Shown here: positions 8,247 to 16,759 of the stretch, in pieces
How the letters are laid out: each line of letters starts with the position of its first letter
Position numbering within the stretch: the stretch's first letter is position 1
Assembly: GCF_000373645.1 (NCBI RefSeq)
Contig: NZ_KB892002.1
Coordinates: 372,001-436,000 of the forward strand
Direction of reading: 5' to 3'
DNA: 64,000 nucleotides
Source of the DNA: Streptomyces sp. ATexAB-D23
Lineage (GTDB): Bacteria; Actinomycetota; Actinomycetes; Streptomycetales; Streptomycetaceae
Program-made: the position numbers and the translations under genes
The notes under the pieces: model-generated
The model's database searches: none
What the model saw: only the letters and a program-made list of their open reading frames with translations
Told to the model about the DNA's origin: nothing

Positions 8247-9887
8247 TCAGTCGGTGTCGGCCGGGGCGCGCCAGCTGCGCAGCATCGTGTTGAACCGGTC
8301 CCGGGTGTTGTCCCAGTCGTCCGCGGGGCCCGTCATGTAGAGCGCGTACTCCGGGCCGCCCTCCTTCGCGAAATACATCTGGTCGATGGCGTGCCGCGCC
8401 TCGCCGTTCTTCTCGGTCCAGGTGAACTCCCAGATGGACCCGGGGCAGTCGCGGTAGACGTTGGAGTTCAGCTCCAGGTTCACGTACTGGGGCAGCCGCT
8501 TGCTGAGCGTCGTCTGCAGTTCCAGCATGTGGTCGTAGGAGTTGTCGAAGTCGGGGGCCGGGTCGACGCTGATCCGGAGGTAGTGCACGCCGCCGTCCGG
8601 GGTGTAGTCGATGTTGGTGCCCTCCATCCGGCGCTCCCAGCCCTCCGGCATGAAGATGCTGAACCCGGCCGGGTCCTCCACCCGCCGCCAGCCGTCCGGC
8701 ACGCCCTGCGTCGCCGGGTCCTTCGAGGCCGACTCGGTGGGCGTTGGGGTGGGCGAGGGCGTCGGGGTGGCCGGCCCCGGGGTGCGGGGGCCGTGGGTGC
8801 CGGTGCCGCCGCTCGCGGTGCCCGCGGCCTCCGTGCGGTGCGCGTACATCATCGCGGCGATACCCGCGCCGCCGCCGAGCACCGCGGCCAGCGCGATGAC
8901 CAGGACGGTCGTACGCCACCGGCTGCGGCGGGGAGCCGGGGCGGGGGCCGGGCCGGGGGCCGGGCCGAGTTGCGGCAGCACGGCGGTGCCCCCGCGCAGC
9001 ATCTCCTCGGAGACCTGCTGTGTCGGGACGAACGCCTGGGCGCTCCTCGGCGCGCGGCCCTCCATGGCCTCCATGAGCATCCGCTCGGTCTCCGCCGCCG
9101 ACGGCCGGTCCTCCGGCTCCTTGCGCAGCAGCGCGGTGATGACGGGGGCGAGCGCCCCGGCCCTGCCGGGCGGCGGCGGGTCCTCGGTGACGACCGCCTG
9201 CATGGTCGATATCGGGGAGGTCCGGCGGAACGGCGAGCGCCCCTCGACCGCCGTGTACAGCGTGGCGCCCAGCGACCACAGGTCGGACGCCGGGCCGGGG
9301 TCGCCGCCGCGTACCCGCTCGGGCGCCAGGTAGTCGATGGAGCCGACGAGTTCACCGGTCCTGGTGATGGTGGAGTCGCCCTCGATCGCGGCGATCCCGA
9401 AGTCGGTCAGCAGGACCCGGCCGTCCCGGGCGAGCAGCACGTTGCCCGGCTTCACATCGCGGTGCAGCACCCCGGCGTCGTGCGCGGCGCGCAGCGCGCC
9501 CAGCACGTGCAGCCCGATCCTGGCGGCCTCGCGCGCCTCGACCTCGCCGTACTCCTTCGCCCGGTCGGCGAGCGACGGGCCGTCGACGTACTGCATGACG
9601 ATCCACGGCCTGTTGTCGTACTCGACCACGTCGTGCACGGTGACGACACCGGGGTGGGTGATGCGGGCCGCCGCTCTGGCCTCCTTCTGGGTCCTGGCGT
9701 GCAGGACGAGCCGGTCCGCGTCGGTGACGTAGAGACCGGCGGTCAGCTCCTTGACGGCGACGGTGCGGTGCAGCACCTCGTCGTGGGCCCGCCAGACCTG
9801 GCCCATGCCCCCGCGTCCGAGGACGTCGCCCAGCCGGTACCTCCCGGCCAGCAGAAGTCCGGCGTCCGTGCCCTGTGATCCATCCAC
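8247..9887 (-). CDS. Membrane Ser/Thr protein kinase (PknB-like) with C-terminal sensor domain
   Basis: This 546-residue kinase is complete: GRGGMGQVW glycine loop, VAVKEL lysine, HRDVKPGNVLL catalytic loop, DFGIA, and an activation segment with Ser/Thr. A Pro/Ala-rich juxtamembrane stretch leads to one membrane helix (WRTTVLVIALAAVLGG). A Thr/Pro linker and an extracellular domain of about 140 residues follow, beginning near GWRRVEDPAGFSIFMPEGW. The GTG at 9887 is preferred because GGGGA sits 6-7 nt upstream; an ATG at 9956 would add 23 residues. It is the last of three tandem kinase-like genes. From memory, the S. coelicolor counterpart cluster affects spore-wall synthesis. Its substrates are not visible here. 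Confidence 0.9.
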   Translation of the reverse strand: MDGSQGTDAGLLLAGRYRLGDVLGRGGMGQVWRAHDEVLHRTVAVKELTAGLYVTDADRLVLHARTQKEARAAARITHPGVVTVHDVVEYDNRPWIVMQYVDGPSLADRAKEYGEVEAREAARIGLHVLGALRAAHDAGVLHRDVKPGNVLLARDGRVLLTDFGIAAIEGDSTITRTGELVGSIDYLAPERVRGGDPGPASDLWSLGATLYTAVEGRSPFRRTSPISTMQAVVTEDPPPPGRAGALAPVITALLRKEPEDRPSAAETERMLMEAMEGRAPRSAQAFVPTQQVSEEMLRGGTAVLPQLGPAPGPAPAPAPRRSRWRTTVLVIALAAVLGGGAGIAAMMYAHRTEAAGTASGGTGTHGPRTPGPATPTPSPTPTPTESASKDPATQGVPDGWRRVEDPAGFSIFMPEGWERRMEGTNIDYTPDGGVHYLRISVDPAPDFDNSYDHMLELQTTLSKRLPQYVNLELNSNVYRDCPGSIWEFTWTEKNGEARHAIDQMYFAKEGGPEYALYMTGPADDWDNTRDRFNTMLRSWRAPADTD

Positions 9888-9997
9888 GTGTGTCCCCGCC
9901 CCCGTTGCTTCGGAAGACAGGTTACGGATCGCACGCGCGGCCACGGAACCTCGCATCGCGCACGAGACCGCACTGTGATGCTTGTCGCCCCGGGGGT

Positions 9998-12900
9998 TCA
10001 GCCCGTCACACGGTAGGAGACGCTGGCCTGTTGGTAGATCTCCGTGACCCTGTCCCGCTGGTCCTCCGGGCCGATGACCTGGAGGACGTGGTAGCGGCCT
10101 TCGACGAGCATGACGAGGTTACGGACGTACACCTCGCGGCCGTTGCCGTCCTGCCAGGTGAACTGGCCCTCCGCCATGGCCTGTCGGCCGACGTCGGTGC
10201 GCCGCAGTCCGCTCGCCGATGACCAGGTGGAGTCGCGGAACGGCTTCAACTCCGGCTCCTTGTCCCGCTGGTAGTCCAGCGGGTCGCTGCCGTTGGCCTT
10301 GGCGGTGTCGCGGCCGGGGACGATCAGCACGCTGAAGCCGTCGCTCCCGTAGTGGACCTGGCGCTCGGCGTTGGCCGGGCTGCGCTGCCAGCCCTTGGGG
10401 ATGCCGACCTCGAAGCCCTCGGCGTCCTTGCGCAGTGTGTAGCCCGGCGCGAGCGCGGCGGCGGAGCGGCTGGTCTGCGGCTGCTGCGCCCCGGAGGACT
10501 TGGCCGGTGACGGCTCCTTCGACCCGGTCGGCCCGGGGTCGGGCGTCGCGGAACCGGACGGCGCGGAGGCGGTGGGGGCGGGCGCGGCGCCGGTCCCCTT
10601 GTCCGCGTCCGACTTGGGCATGAACATCACGGCGTACGCGATGACCGCGACGAGCACCAGCAGGATCAGGACAAGCAGCAGCCTGCCCAGCCGGCGCGGC
10701 GGGCGGTCGGGCGGGGTGCGCAGCGCCTTGGGGCCCTTGGGCTCGCGGGGCGCCTTCAGGCGCGGCTCGTGGTACGTGCCGACCGTGCGGTCGGCGGCCT
10801 CCCCGGTGTGGCGGTGCCGGCCGTGCGCCGCCCCGCCGCGCCGGCCGCGCCGCTTGCGGACGAGCTCGCCGCGACGGCGTACGACGGGCAGCCGCGCGGT
10901 GTCCTCGGCGGGCAGCGTCACGACGTCGAGCCCGGCCTCCGGTTCCGGCGCCGAGCGTACGAGGGAGCGCAGCCAGCCGCTCAGCTCCTCGACGTCGGGC
11001 CGCTCGGTGGGGTCCTGGCGCAGCAGCGACTCGACGACCGGGCGCAGCGGGCCGCACTCCTCGGCGAAGGCGGGCGGTTCGCCGCAGACCATCTGGACGA
11101 GCTCGGGGGCGCTGTCCTCGGGGTACGGGGCGTGCCCCTGGACCGCGCGGTAGAGCAGCGCGCCGAGGGCCCACAGATCGGTGGCGGGGCCGATGGGCGG
11201 GGCCAGCTGCCAGTTCCCGTGGACGGGCCCGGCCTGTTCGGGCGCCCACCGCTCGGTGACCGCGCCGACGACGGCGATCCGTGCCTGGCGCGCCCGCTCG
11301 GCGGCGAGGGCGGTGGCGGGGCCCCGGTAGGCGGAGCCGCCCTGGTCCGGGGCGGCGGCGTCGTCCCAGCGCCCGGCCCCTGAGCCGGTCGCCGGGGGCA
11401 GCGCGGGCGCGGGGGCCCGCCGGGAGGCGTCGGCACGCAGGGCGTCCTCGCCGGACCCGCCGGCGGGCACGGGCCGCCCGGAGCCGGGCCCGTCGTCCCA
11501 GGAACCGGTCAGGTGCAACCGCCGGGGCGGCGCCTGCCCGCCGTCCTCGTCCTCGTCGTCGTCCTCCTCGTCGTCCACGTCATACGCATAGCCGTCGTAC
11601 GGCTCCTGCGCCTCGGCCCCCCGCACCCAGCCCCCGGGCAACTGCGGGAGCGCGGGCCGGGACGCGGTGCGCTCGCCCTCACCATCGAAGTCCTCACCGC
11701 CCGGCCGCCCGTACCCGGAACGCGCGCCGGAACCCGGGGCCTGCGGGAGCACGGGCCACGCGTCGGTGGCGGGCTCGGAGCCACGCGTCTCACCCGCACC
11801 ACGCGGGGCCTGCGGGAGCACGGGCCATGCGTCGGTGGCGGGCTCGGCGCCGCGCCCATCGCCCTCACCGGACGACTGCCGGTACGGCGAACGACCGTCC
11901 TCGCCGGACACGGCCTCCGCACCACGCGGGGCCTGCGGAAGCACCGGCCACGCGTCGGTGGCGGGCTCGGAGCCACGCGTCTCACCCGCACCACGCGGGG
12001 CCTGCGGAAGCACCGGCCACGCGTCGGTGGCGGGTTCGACGTCACGCCCGTCGCCCACGCGGCCCTGAGCCTGCGGAAGCACGGGCCACGCGTCGGGGCC
12101 GGCACCGTGTGGCTCGTCCCTGTCGTCCGGCGGCTGTGGGCGTCCCGGCCAGGCGTCCGGCGCGGGTTCCGTGCCGCGCTCGTCGTCCGCGCCGGCCGAC
12201 GGCTGCGGGAGCGCGGGGCGCGCGCCCGGGGCGTTCCCCGCGCGGCGTTCCTCCTCGCTGACGCGGGCGGCGGCGGCGCGGGCTCCCGCCCGGTACGCGG
12301 CAATGGCTCCGGCCCGCGCGGCCCTGGCGCGGGCGGCGCTGTCCGTCCCGGCGGCGGGCACGGGCAGCCCGCCGGGCGGCACCGGCCGGCGCGCGGGGTC
12401 CGCCTCGCCGCCGTACGGAGGCGCGACGCGGTCCGCCTCGCCGCCGTACGGGGACGCGAGTTCGGCGCCCGGTCCCGACTCGATCGCCGCGGGGCCCCGG
12501 GAGGCCGGCAGGTAGCCGGCTTCGGTTTCGTCGGGGGCGTACGGGCCGGGCGGCTCCGGGTCGGCCTCGGGCGGGACGTAGGGGCCGGTGGGGCCGGACT
12601 CGACGGCGGGGCCGCCGTATCCGTCCTCGTCCGGCTCCTCGTCGTCGGGGTGCGGCACCGGGTTGTAACCGCACAGCGCCTCCTCGGCCGCACCGGCCGC
12701 GAGACCGGTCAGGACGACCCGCCCGTCGTCGCAGACGAGCACCGTGCGCACGGTGATGTTGCGGTGGGTCCAGCCATGGGCGTGCAGCACACGCAGCGCC
12801 GTCAGCACGTCGGAGCCGATCTCGGCGGCCCGGAACGGGTTGAGCGGGCGCTCCGCGAGGAGGGCGGCCAGCGGGCGGGACGCCACCAGTTCGCTCACTA

Positions 12901-13240
12901 TCCAGAGCGAACCCTGCTCCGCGAACACGTCGAAGACCTGGTCGAGCCGTGGATGGTCGGGCACTTGGGCCGCCGCCTGGGCGGCCTCGATGGCGCGTCG
13001 CACGGCCGGTTCGGTGGGCCGCCCGACCGCACGTCCGCCGGGGCGCGGCACGGAAAAGGCGCGGCCGTCGCCCTCGACGAACTCCGCGTCCACGACCTCG
13101 GGCAGCGGCACCTGCCGGACCAGGACCTCCTGGCCGCTGTACGTGTCGAATGCCCGGGTCTCGACCAGTTCGTACGCGTCGGCCGGAGGCAGCGGAAGGC
13201 GGTAGCGGTCGGCAAGCACCCGACCCGCGTAGTCGTCCAC
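9998..13240 (-). CDS. Membrane pseudokinase split by a long repeat-rich insert
   Basis: This 1080-residue protein has the kinase fold but lacks its chemistry. The beta3 lysine motif is missing (VLVRQVPLP), HRD is HRN in HRNITVRTVLV, and the DFG position reads LTGLA. An insert of roughly 480 acidic, Pro-rich residues follows. The C-lobe then resumes at PATDLWALGALLYRAVQG. A basic stretch, one helix (RLLLVLILLVLVAVIAYAV) and an extracellular domain resembling those of the two flanking kinases complete it. GTG 13240 has GGGGAGG 5 nt upstream; TTG 13303 has no ribosome site. A scaffolding or decoy role beside the active kinases is inferred. Confidence 0.85.
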   Translation of the reverse strand: MDDYAGRVLADRYRLPLPPADAYELVETRAFDTYSGQEVLVRQVPLPEVVDAEFVEGDGRAFSVPRPGGRAVGRPTEPAVRRAIEAAQAAAQVPDHPRLDQVFDVFAEQGSLWIVSELVASRPLAALLAERPLNPFRAAEIGSDVLTALRVLHAHGWTHRNITVRTVLVCDDGRVVLTGLAAGAAEEALCGYNPVPHPDDEEPDEDGYGGPAVESGPTGPYVPPEADPEPPGPYAPDETEAGYLPASRGPAAIESGPGAELASPYGGEADRVAPPYGGEADPARRPVPPGGLPVPAAGTDSAARARAARAGAIAAYRAGARAAAARVSEEERRAGNAPGARPALPQPSAGADDERGTEPAPDAWPGRPQPPDDRDEPHGAGPDAWPVLPQAQGRVGDGRDVEPATDAWPVLPQAPRGAGETRGSEPATDAWPVLPQAPRGAEAVSGEDGRSPYRQSSGEGDGRGAEPATDAWPVLPQAPRGAGETRGSEPATDAWPVLPQAPGSGARSGYGRPGGEDFDGEGERTASRPALPQLPGGWVRGAEAQEPYDGYAYDVDDEEDDDEDEDGGQAPPRRLHLTGSWDDGPGSGRPVPAGGSGEDALRADASRRAPAPALPPATGSGAGRWDDAAAPDQGGSAYRGPATALAAERARQARIAVVGAVTERWAPEQAGPVHGNWQLAPPIGPATDLWALGALLYRAVQGHAPYPEDSAPELVQMVCGEPPAFAEECGPLRPVVESLLRQDPTERPDVEELSGWLRSLVRSAPEPEAGLDVVTLPAEDTARLPVVRRRGELVRKRRGRRGGAAHGRHRHTGEAADRTVGTYHEPRLKAPREPKGPKALRTPPDRPPRRLGRLLLVLILLVLVAVIAYAVMFMPKSDADKGTGAAPAPTASAPSGSATPDPGPTGSKEPSPAKSSGAQQPQTSRSAAALAPGYTLRKDAEGFEVGIPKGWQRSPANAERQVHYGSDGFSVLIVPGRDTAKANGSDPLDYQRDKEPELKPFRDSTWSSASGLRRTDVGRQAMAEGQFTWQDGNGREVYVRNLVMLVEGRYHVLQVIGPEDQRDRVTEIYQQASVSYRVTG
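11735..12110 (-). repeat. Repeats in pseudokinase insert (DAWPxxPQ units)
   Basis: The insert contains six DAWP[VG].PQ units spaced 20-40 residues apart. Three copies of PATDAWPVLPQAPRGA are nearly identical at DNA level, and two further RPALPQ variants flank them. Near-identity at DNA level suggests recent duplication. Confidence 0.8.
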
Positions 13241-13445
13241 GACGCCTCCCCAGAGCGCGCTGTCCCCCCGGTCACGCAGACCGCTCCGCACCGAATCCGT
13301 CAATCACAGTCACTTGCGGTGCAATTGACTGTCTGTTTCGGCTGCGTACGGTCTACGGGATCTCACCATACGTGTCCTGCGGCGGCGGCGCGGCCGGTCG
13401 GCACAACCCGGCCCCTCGGCCGCCTCCGGCCCGCGCCGGGCCGCC

Positions 13446-15392
13446 TCAGCCGACCGGCTCGAACGACGCGAACGCCGTCTCGCGCAGCGTCCGGCACTCC
13501 TTGCCGTCCCACTCGTCCGCCTTGCAGCTGATCATGATCGCGTAGCCGTGCTTCGCGTCGGCCTTGAAGCCGCGGTTCAGCACCCGGACGCGCCGGCCGT
13601 GCTGGGTCCGTTCGAACTCCCAGTCGGCGACGGTGGGGTAGCCCTTGTACTCCACCTTCTTGATGCCGATGTGGTGGTAGTTCGTACTGGAGGCGGCGAC
13701 TCCGCTGCGGGCGGTGTTCCAGGCGAGCGCCGCGTCGCCGCCGGGCGAACCGGTGTAGTCGACCTGGAGGCGGGGAAAGCCGCCGTCGGCGTTGTAGATG
13801 GCGCCGGCGCCCTGGCCCGATGTGGTGTCGAAGCGGAAGTCCTTGGGCATCGCGATGGTGAAGTGGAACCGCTTGTTCGTCACCGCGTGGTACCCGGCGG
13901 GCAGGGCGTCGGCGTCCTCGTCGCCCTTCGCGCCGTCGTCGTCGCCGTCCTTCGCCCCCTTGTCCGCGTCGTCGTCCTGGCCCCGGCCGGCGTCGTCGCC
14001 CTTGCCCGCGTCCTGTTCCTTGCCGCTGCCGCCCTGTTCGGCGTCGGCCGACCCGGAGGAGCCGGTGGCGGTGGGCGTCCCGGCGGGTGCGGACGCGCCG
14101 GGCTTCTTCGCACCGGAGTCGTCGGACGTGTCGTCGCCGCCGAGGGTGAGCGCGAGAACCGTGCCGAGGACGGCGAGCGCGATGACGGCCGCGATGATCG
14201 CCAGGGTGCGGCGCGGCACGACGTCGGTGAGGGACGCCCGGGGCGCGGTGACCGGTGAGGAGGCCGGGCGCTGCGGCGGTACGGCTCCCGAGGGGGCCGC
14301 GGCGCCGGGGGCAGGGGTGGGCCGGGCCGGGACGGGCGGTGCGGTGACGGGGGCCGCGACGGCACCGGCGGCGGGCGTCGCCTTCGCGTTGCGTACGGAG
14401 CGCAGCGCGCCGCGCAGCCGGTCGCGGGCGCCCTCGCCGGTCTCCCCGGACTTCGCCGCCCCGGCGTCGGCGACGCCCTTGGGCAGGGCCATGACCTGGG
14501 TGGCGTCGGCCGGGGCCGGCACCGGGCGCTCCGGCTGGTCGAAGGAGCTGATGACGTCGTTGAGCAGGGCGCGCGCGCCCGCGTCGTCGAGCCGCTGCTC
14601 GGGGTCCCGGGCGAGCAGCCCGTAGATGACCTCCTCCAGCGGGCCCGCGTTCTTCGGGGGGTCGAGCGGCTCGGTCATCACGGCGGTCAGGGTCGCGATG
14701 GCGGATCCCTTGTCGTACGGCGGGCAGCCCTCGACGCTCGCGTACAGCAGGCCGCCCAGCGACCACAGGTCTGCGGGCGGGCCCGGCTTGTGGCCGCGCG
14801 CCCGCTCCGGCGAGATGTACGAGGGCGCGCCGACGAGCATGCCCGTGGAGGTGACGGAGGGGTCGCCCTCGACCTGCGCGATGCCGAAGTCGGTGAGCAC
14901 GACCCGGCCGTCCTCGGCGATGAGCACGTTGGACGGCTTCACGTCGCGGTGCAGGATGCCCTCGCGGTGCGCCGAGCGCAGCACGTCGAGGATGGCGAGG
15001 CCGACCTCGGCGGCACGTTTCGGCGTCAGGACGCCGTCCTCGCGCACCGCCTCGGCCAGCGACTTGCCCTCGATGAGCTCCATGACGATCCACGGCCGGT
15101 CGTCCTCGTCGACCACGTCGTAGACCGTGACGGCGCCGTTGTTGCGGATGCGCGCGATCGCCTTGGCCTCGCGCAGCGTACGCGTGATCAGCCTGCGCTT
15201 CTCGTCGTCGTCGATGGCCGAGGGGAACCGCAGCTCCTTGACCGCCACCGTGCGGCCCAGCGTCTCGTCGACGGCGCGCCAGACCGTACCCATACCGCCC
15301 CGGCCGAGCACCTCCCCGAGCCGGTACCGCCCCGCAAGGAGACGTCCGTCCTTGTCCCGTTGGGGCTCCCGTGCCTGCTCCGCCTCCGACAT
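13446..15392 (-). CDS. Membrane Ser/Thr protein kinase (PknB-like)
   Basis: This 648-residue kinase is catalytically intact: GRGGMGTVW, VAVKEL, HRDVKPSNVLI, DFGIAQVEGD and SPERARG. An Ala/Pro-rich linker leads to one membrane helix (RRTLAIIAAVIALAVLGTVL). A long Asp/Lys/Gly-rich spacer (about residues 430-495) and a C-terminal extracellular domain starting near FHFTIAMPKDFRF follow. ATG 15392 has GAGGGG 6-7 nt upstream. It is first in the tandem set. The 205 bp between it and the pseudokinase start leave room for a separate promoter. The charged spacer could span peptidoglycan. The ligand is unknown. Confidence 0.9.
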   Translation of the reverse strand: MSEAEQAREPQRDKDGRLLAGRYRLGEVLGRGGMGTVWRAVDETLGRTVAVKELRFPSAIDDDEKRRLITRTLREAKAIARIRNNGAVTVYDVVDEDDRPWIVMELIEGKSLAEAVREDGVLTPKRAAEVGLAILDVLRSAHREGILHRDVKPSNVLIAEDGRVVLTDFGIAQVEGDPSVTSTGMLVGAPSYISPERARGHKPGPPADLWSLGGLLYASVEGCPPYDKGSAIATLTAVMTEPLDPPKNAGPLEEVIYGLLARDPEQRLDDAGARALLNDVISSFDQPERPVPAPADATQVMALPKGVADAGAAKSGETGEGARDRLRGALRSVRNAKATPAAGAVAAPVTAPPVPARPTPAPGAAAPSGAVPPQRPASSPVTAPRASLTDVVPRRTLAIIAAVIALAVLGTVLALTLGGDDTSDDSGAKKPGASAPAGTPTATGSSGSADAEQGGSGKEQDAGKGDDAGRGQDDDADKGAKDGDDDGAKGDEDADALPAGYHAVTNKRFHFTIAMPKDFRFDTTSGQGAGAIYNADGGFPRLQVDYTGSPGGDAALAWNTARSGVAASSTNYHHIGIKKVEYKGYPTVADWEFERTQHGRRVRVLNRGFKADAKHGYAIMISCKADEWDGKECRTLRETAFASFEPVG

Positions 15393-15511
15393 GCGTCCCC
15401 TCTGCGATCAACCCGCCCTGGCAGAGCGTTCATTGTCCCTCACCCCGGGACCGGTCCCGGTGCCGGGTCCGGGCTCGGCCATGATGGGCCCCGACGAAGG
15501 GACCTCCAGCC

Positions 15512-16603
15512 GTGCCGATGCGCAGAGCGCCACTCGTCACCCTGGTGGTGCTGGTGTTGTGCGGCCTCGGAACGGGGCCCCTGCCCAGCGAATCACACCT
15601 CACTCCCGCAGCCTCCTACCTTCCCCGGCTCACCGTCCAGGGGGGCGCACCGGACGCGGCACTTCTGGCACACGACGCCTCATCGGCACCGCGGGACACC
15701 TACCGTTCGACGGGCCCCGGCATCCGCTACGCGGACCGGTTCCGGGCGGGCAGCATCACCAAGACCTTCGTCGCCGTCGTCGTCCTCCAACTCGCCGGAG
15801 AGGGAAGGCTGCGGCTGTCCGACCCCGTCGAGCACTTCCTGCCCGGACTGGTCCGGGGCCACGGCAACGACGGCCGCCGCATCACGCTGCGCGCCCTGCT
15901 CAGCCACACCAGCGGCCTCTACGACTACGCGGACGACACCTCCGCCCACCCCCTGACCGCCACGGCCGCGGTCCGTACGGCGACGGCCCACCGCCCCACG
16001 GCCGCACCCGGCACCTACACGTACTCCAACACCGATTACGCCCTCCTCGGCCTCGTCGTCCGCAGCGTCACCGGCCACGGCTACGCGACCGAGATCCGCC
16101 GCCGCGTCATCGGCCCCCTCCACCTCACCGGCACCTCCCTCCCCGGCAGCCGCACCACCCTGCCCGCACCGCACGGCCGGGCCTACACGCGCGATCCGGC
16201 CGACGGCCGCCTCACCGACGTCACCGCCCTCGACCCGCGCACCGCGGGCGCCGCGGGCGAGCTGATCTCCACGCTCACCGACCTGAACCGCTTCTACGCG
16301 GCCCTGCTGGGCGGACGGCTGCTGAGGCCGGCTCAGCTGTCCGCCCTGCTCGACACCTCGGCGTCGCAGGGGCTCTACGGCCTCGGCGTCTTCCCGGAGC
16401 GCCTGTCCTGCGGCGTCACCGTCTGGGGCCACAACGGCCGCATCAGCGGCAGCTACGTCCGCACCGCCGCCACCCGTGACGGCCGGCACACCCTGACCTA
16501 CCGCATCGACACGGACACCCTGGACGAAGCGGACACACTGGAACCGGCACTCCTGGAAGCGGAGTTCTGCCCGAGCTGGGCCGGCACGGGGGGGGCGGGA
16601 TGA
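15512..16603 (+). CDS. Secreted serine beta-lactamase/DD-peptidase-like hydrolase
   Basis: This 363-residue serine hydrolase of the class C beta-lactamase/DD-carboxypeptidase fold has the nucleophile motif S81-I-T-K84, Y171-S-N173 and H307-N-G309, all in the expected order. A signal peptide covers about residues 1-25. Substrate is probably peptidoglycan stem peptide or a related D-amino acid peptide outside the cell; beta-lactam hydrolysis cannot be excluded. The GTG at 15512 is chosen because GAAGGG lies about 10 nt upstream; an ATG follows two codons later. It diverges from the kinase gene, which suggests a shared wall context. Confidence 0.85.
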   Translation: MPMRRAPLVTLVVLVLCGLGTGPLPSESHLTPAASYLPRLTVQGGAPDAALLAHDASSAPRDTYRSTGPGIRYADRFRAGSITKTFVAVVVLQLAGEGRLRLSDPVEHFLPGLVRGHGNDGRRITLRALLSHTSGLYDYADDTSAHPLTATAAVRTATAHRPTAAPGTYTYSNTDYALLGLVVRSVTGHGYATEIRRRVIGPLHLTGTSLPGSRTTLPAPHGRAYTRDPADGRLTDVTALDPRTAGAAGELISTLTDLNRFYAALLGGRLLRPAQLSALLDTSASQGLYGLGVFPERLSCGVTVWGHNGRISGSYVRTAATRDGRHTLTYRIDTDTLDEADTLEPALLEAEFCPSWAGTGGAG

Positions 16604-16759
16604 GGGCAAGGGCGGGGGGCGCGGGCCCGAGGGCGGGGGCGGGGGCCCGGAGCGGCGACCCGGACCGGGGCCCCGCCCGGCCGCCCGGGGCCTCCTCGCC
16701 CGGCTGCCCCCCCTCGCCCGGCCGCCGTCACACCCGGCCGCCCCCACGCCCGGCCACCG
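16604..16759. other. G-run and C-run spacer between convergent genes
   Basis: About 155 bp of extreme GC lie between the hydrolase and glpD stops. Plus-strand G-runs dominate at 16606-16650 and C-runs after that. No gene was found. Four or more closely spaced G-runs could form a quadruplex. Confidence 0.5.
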
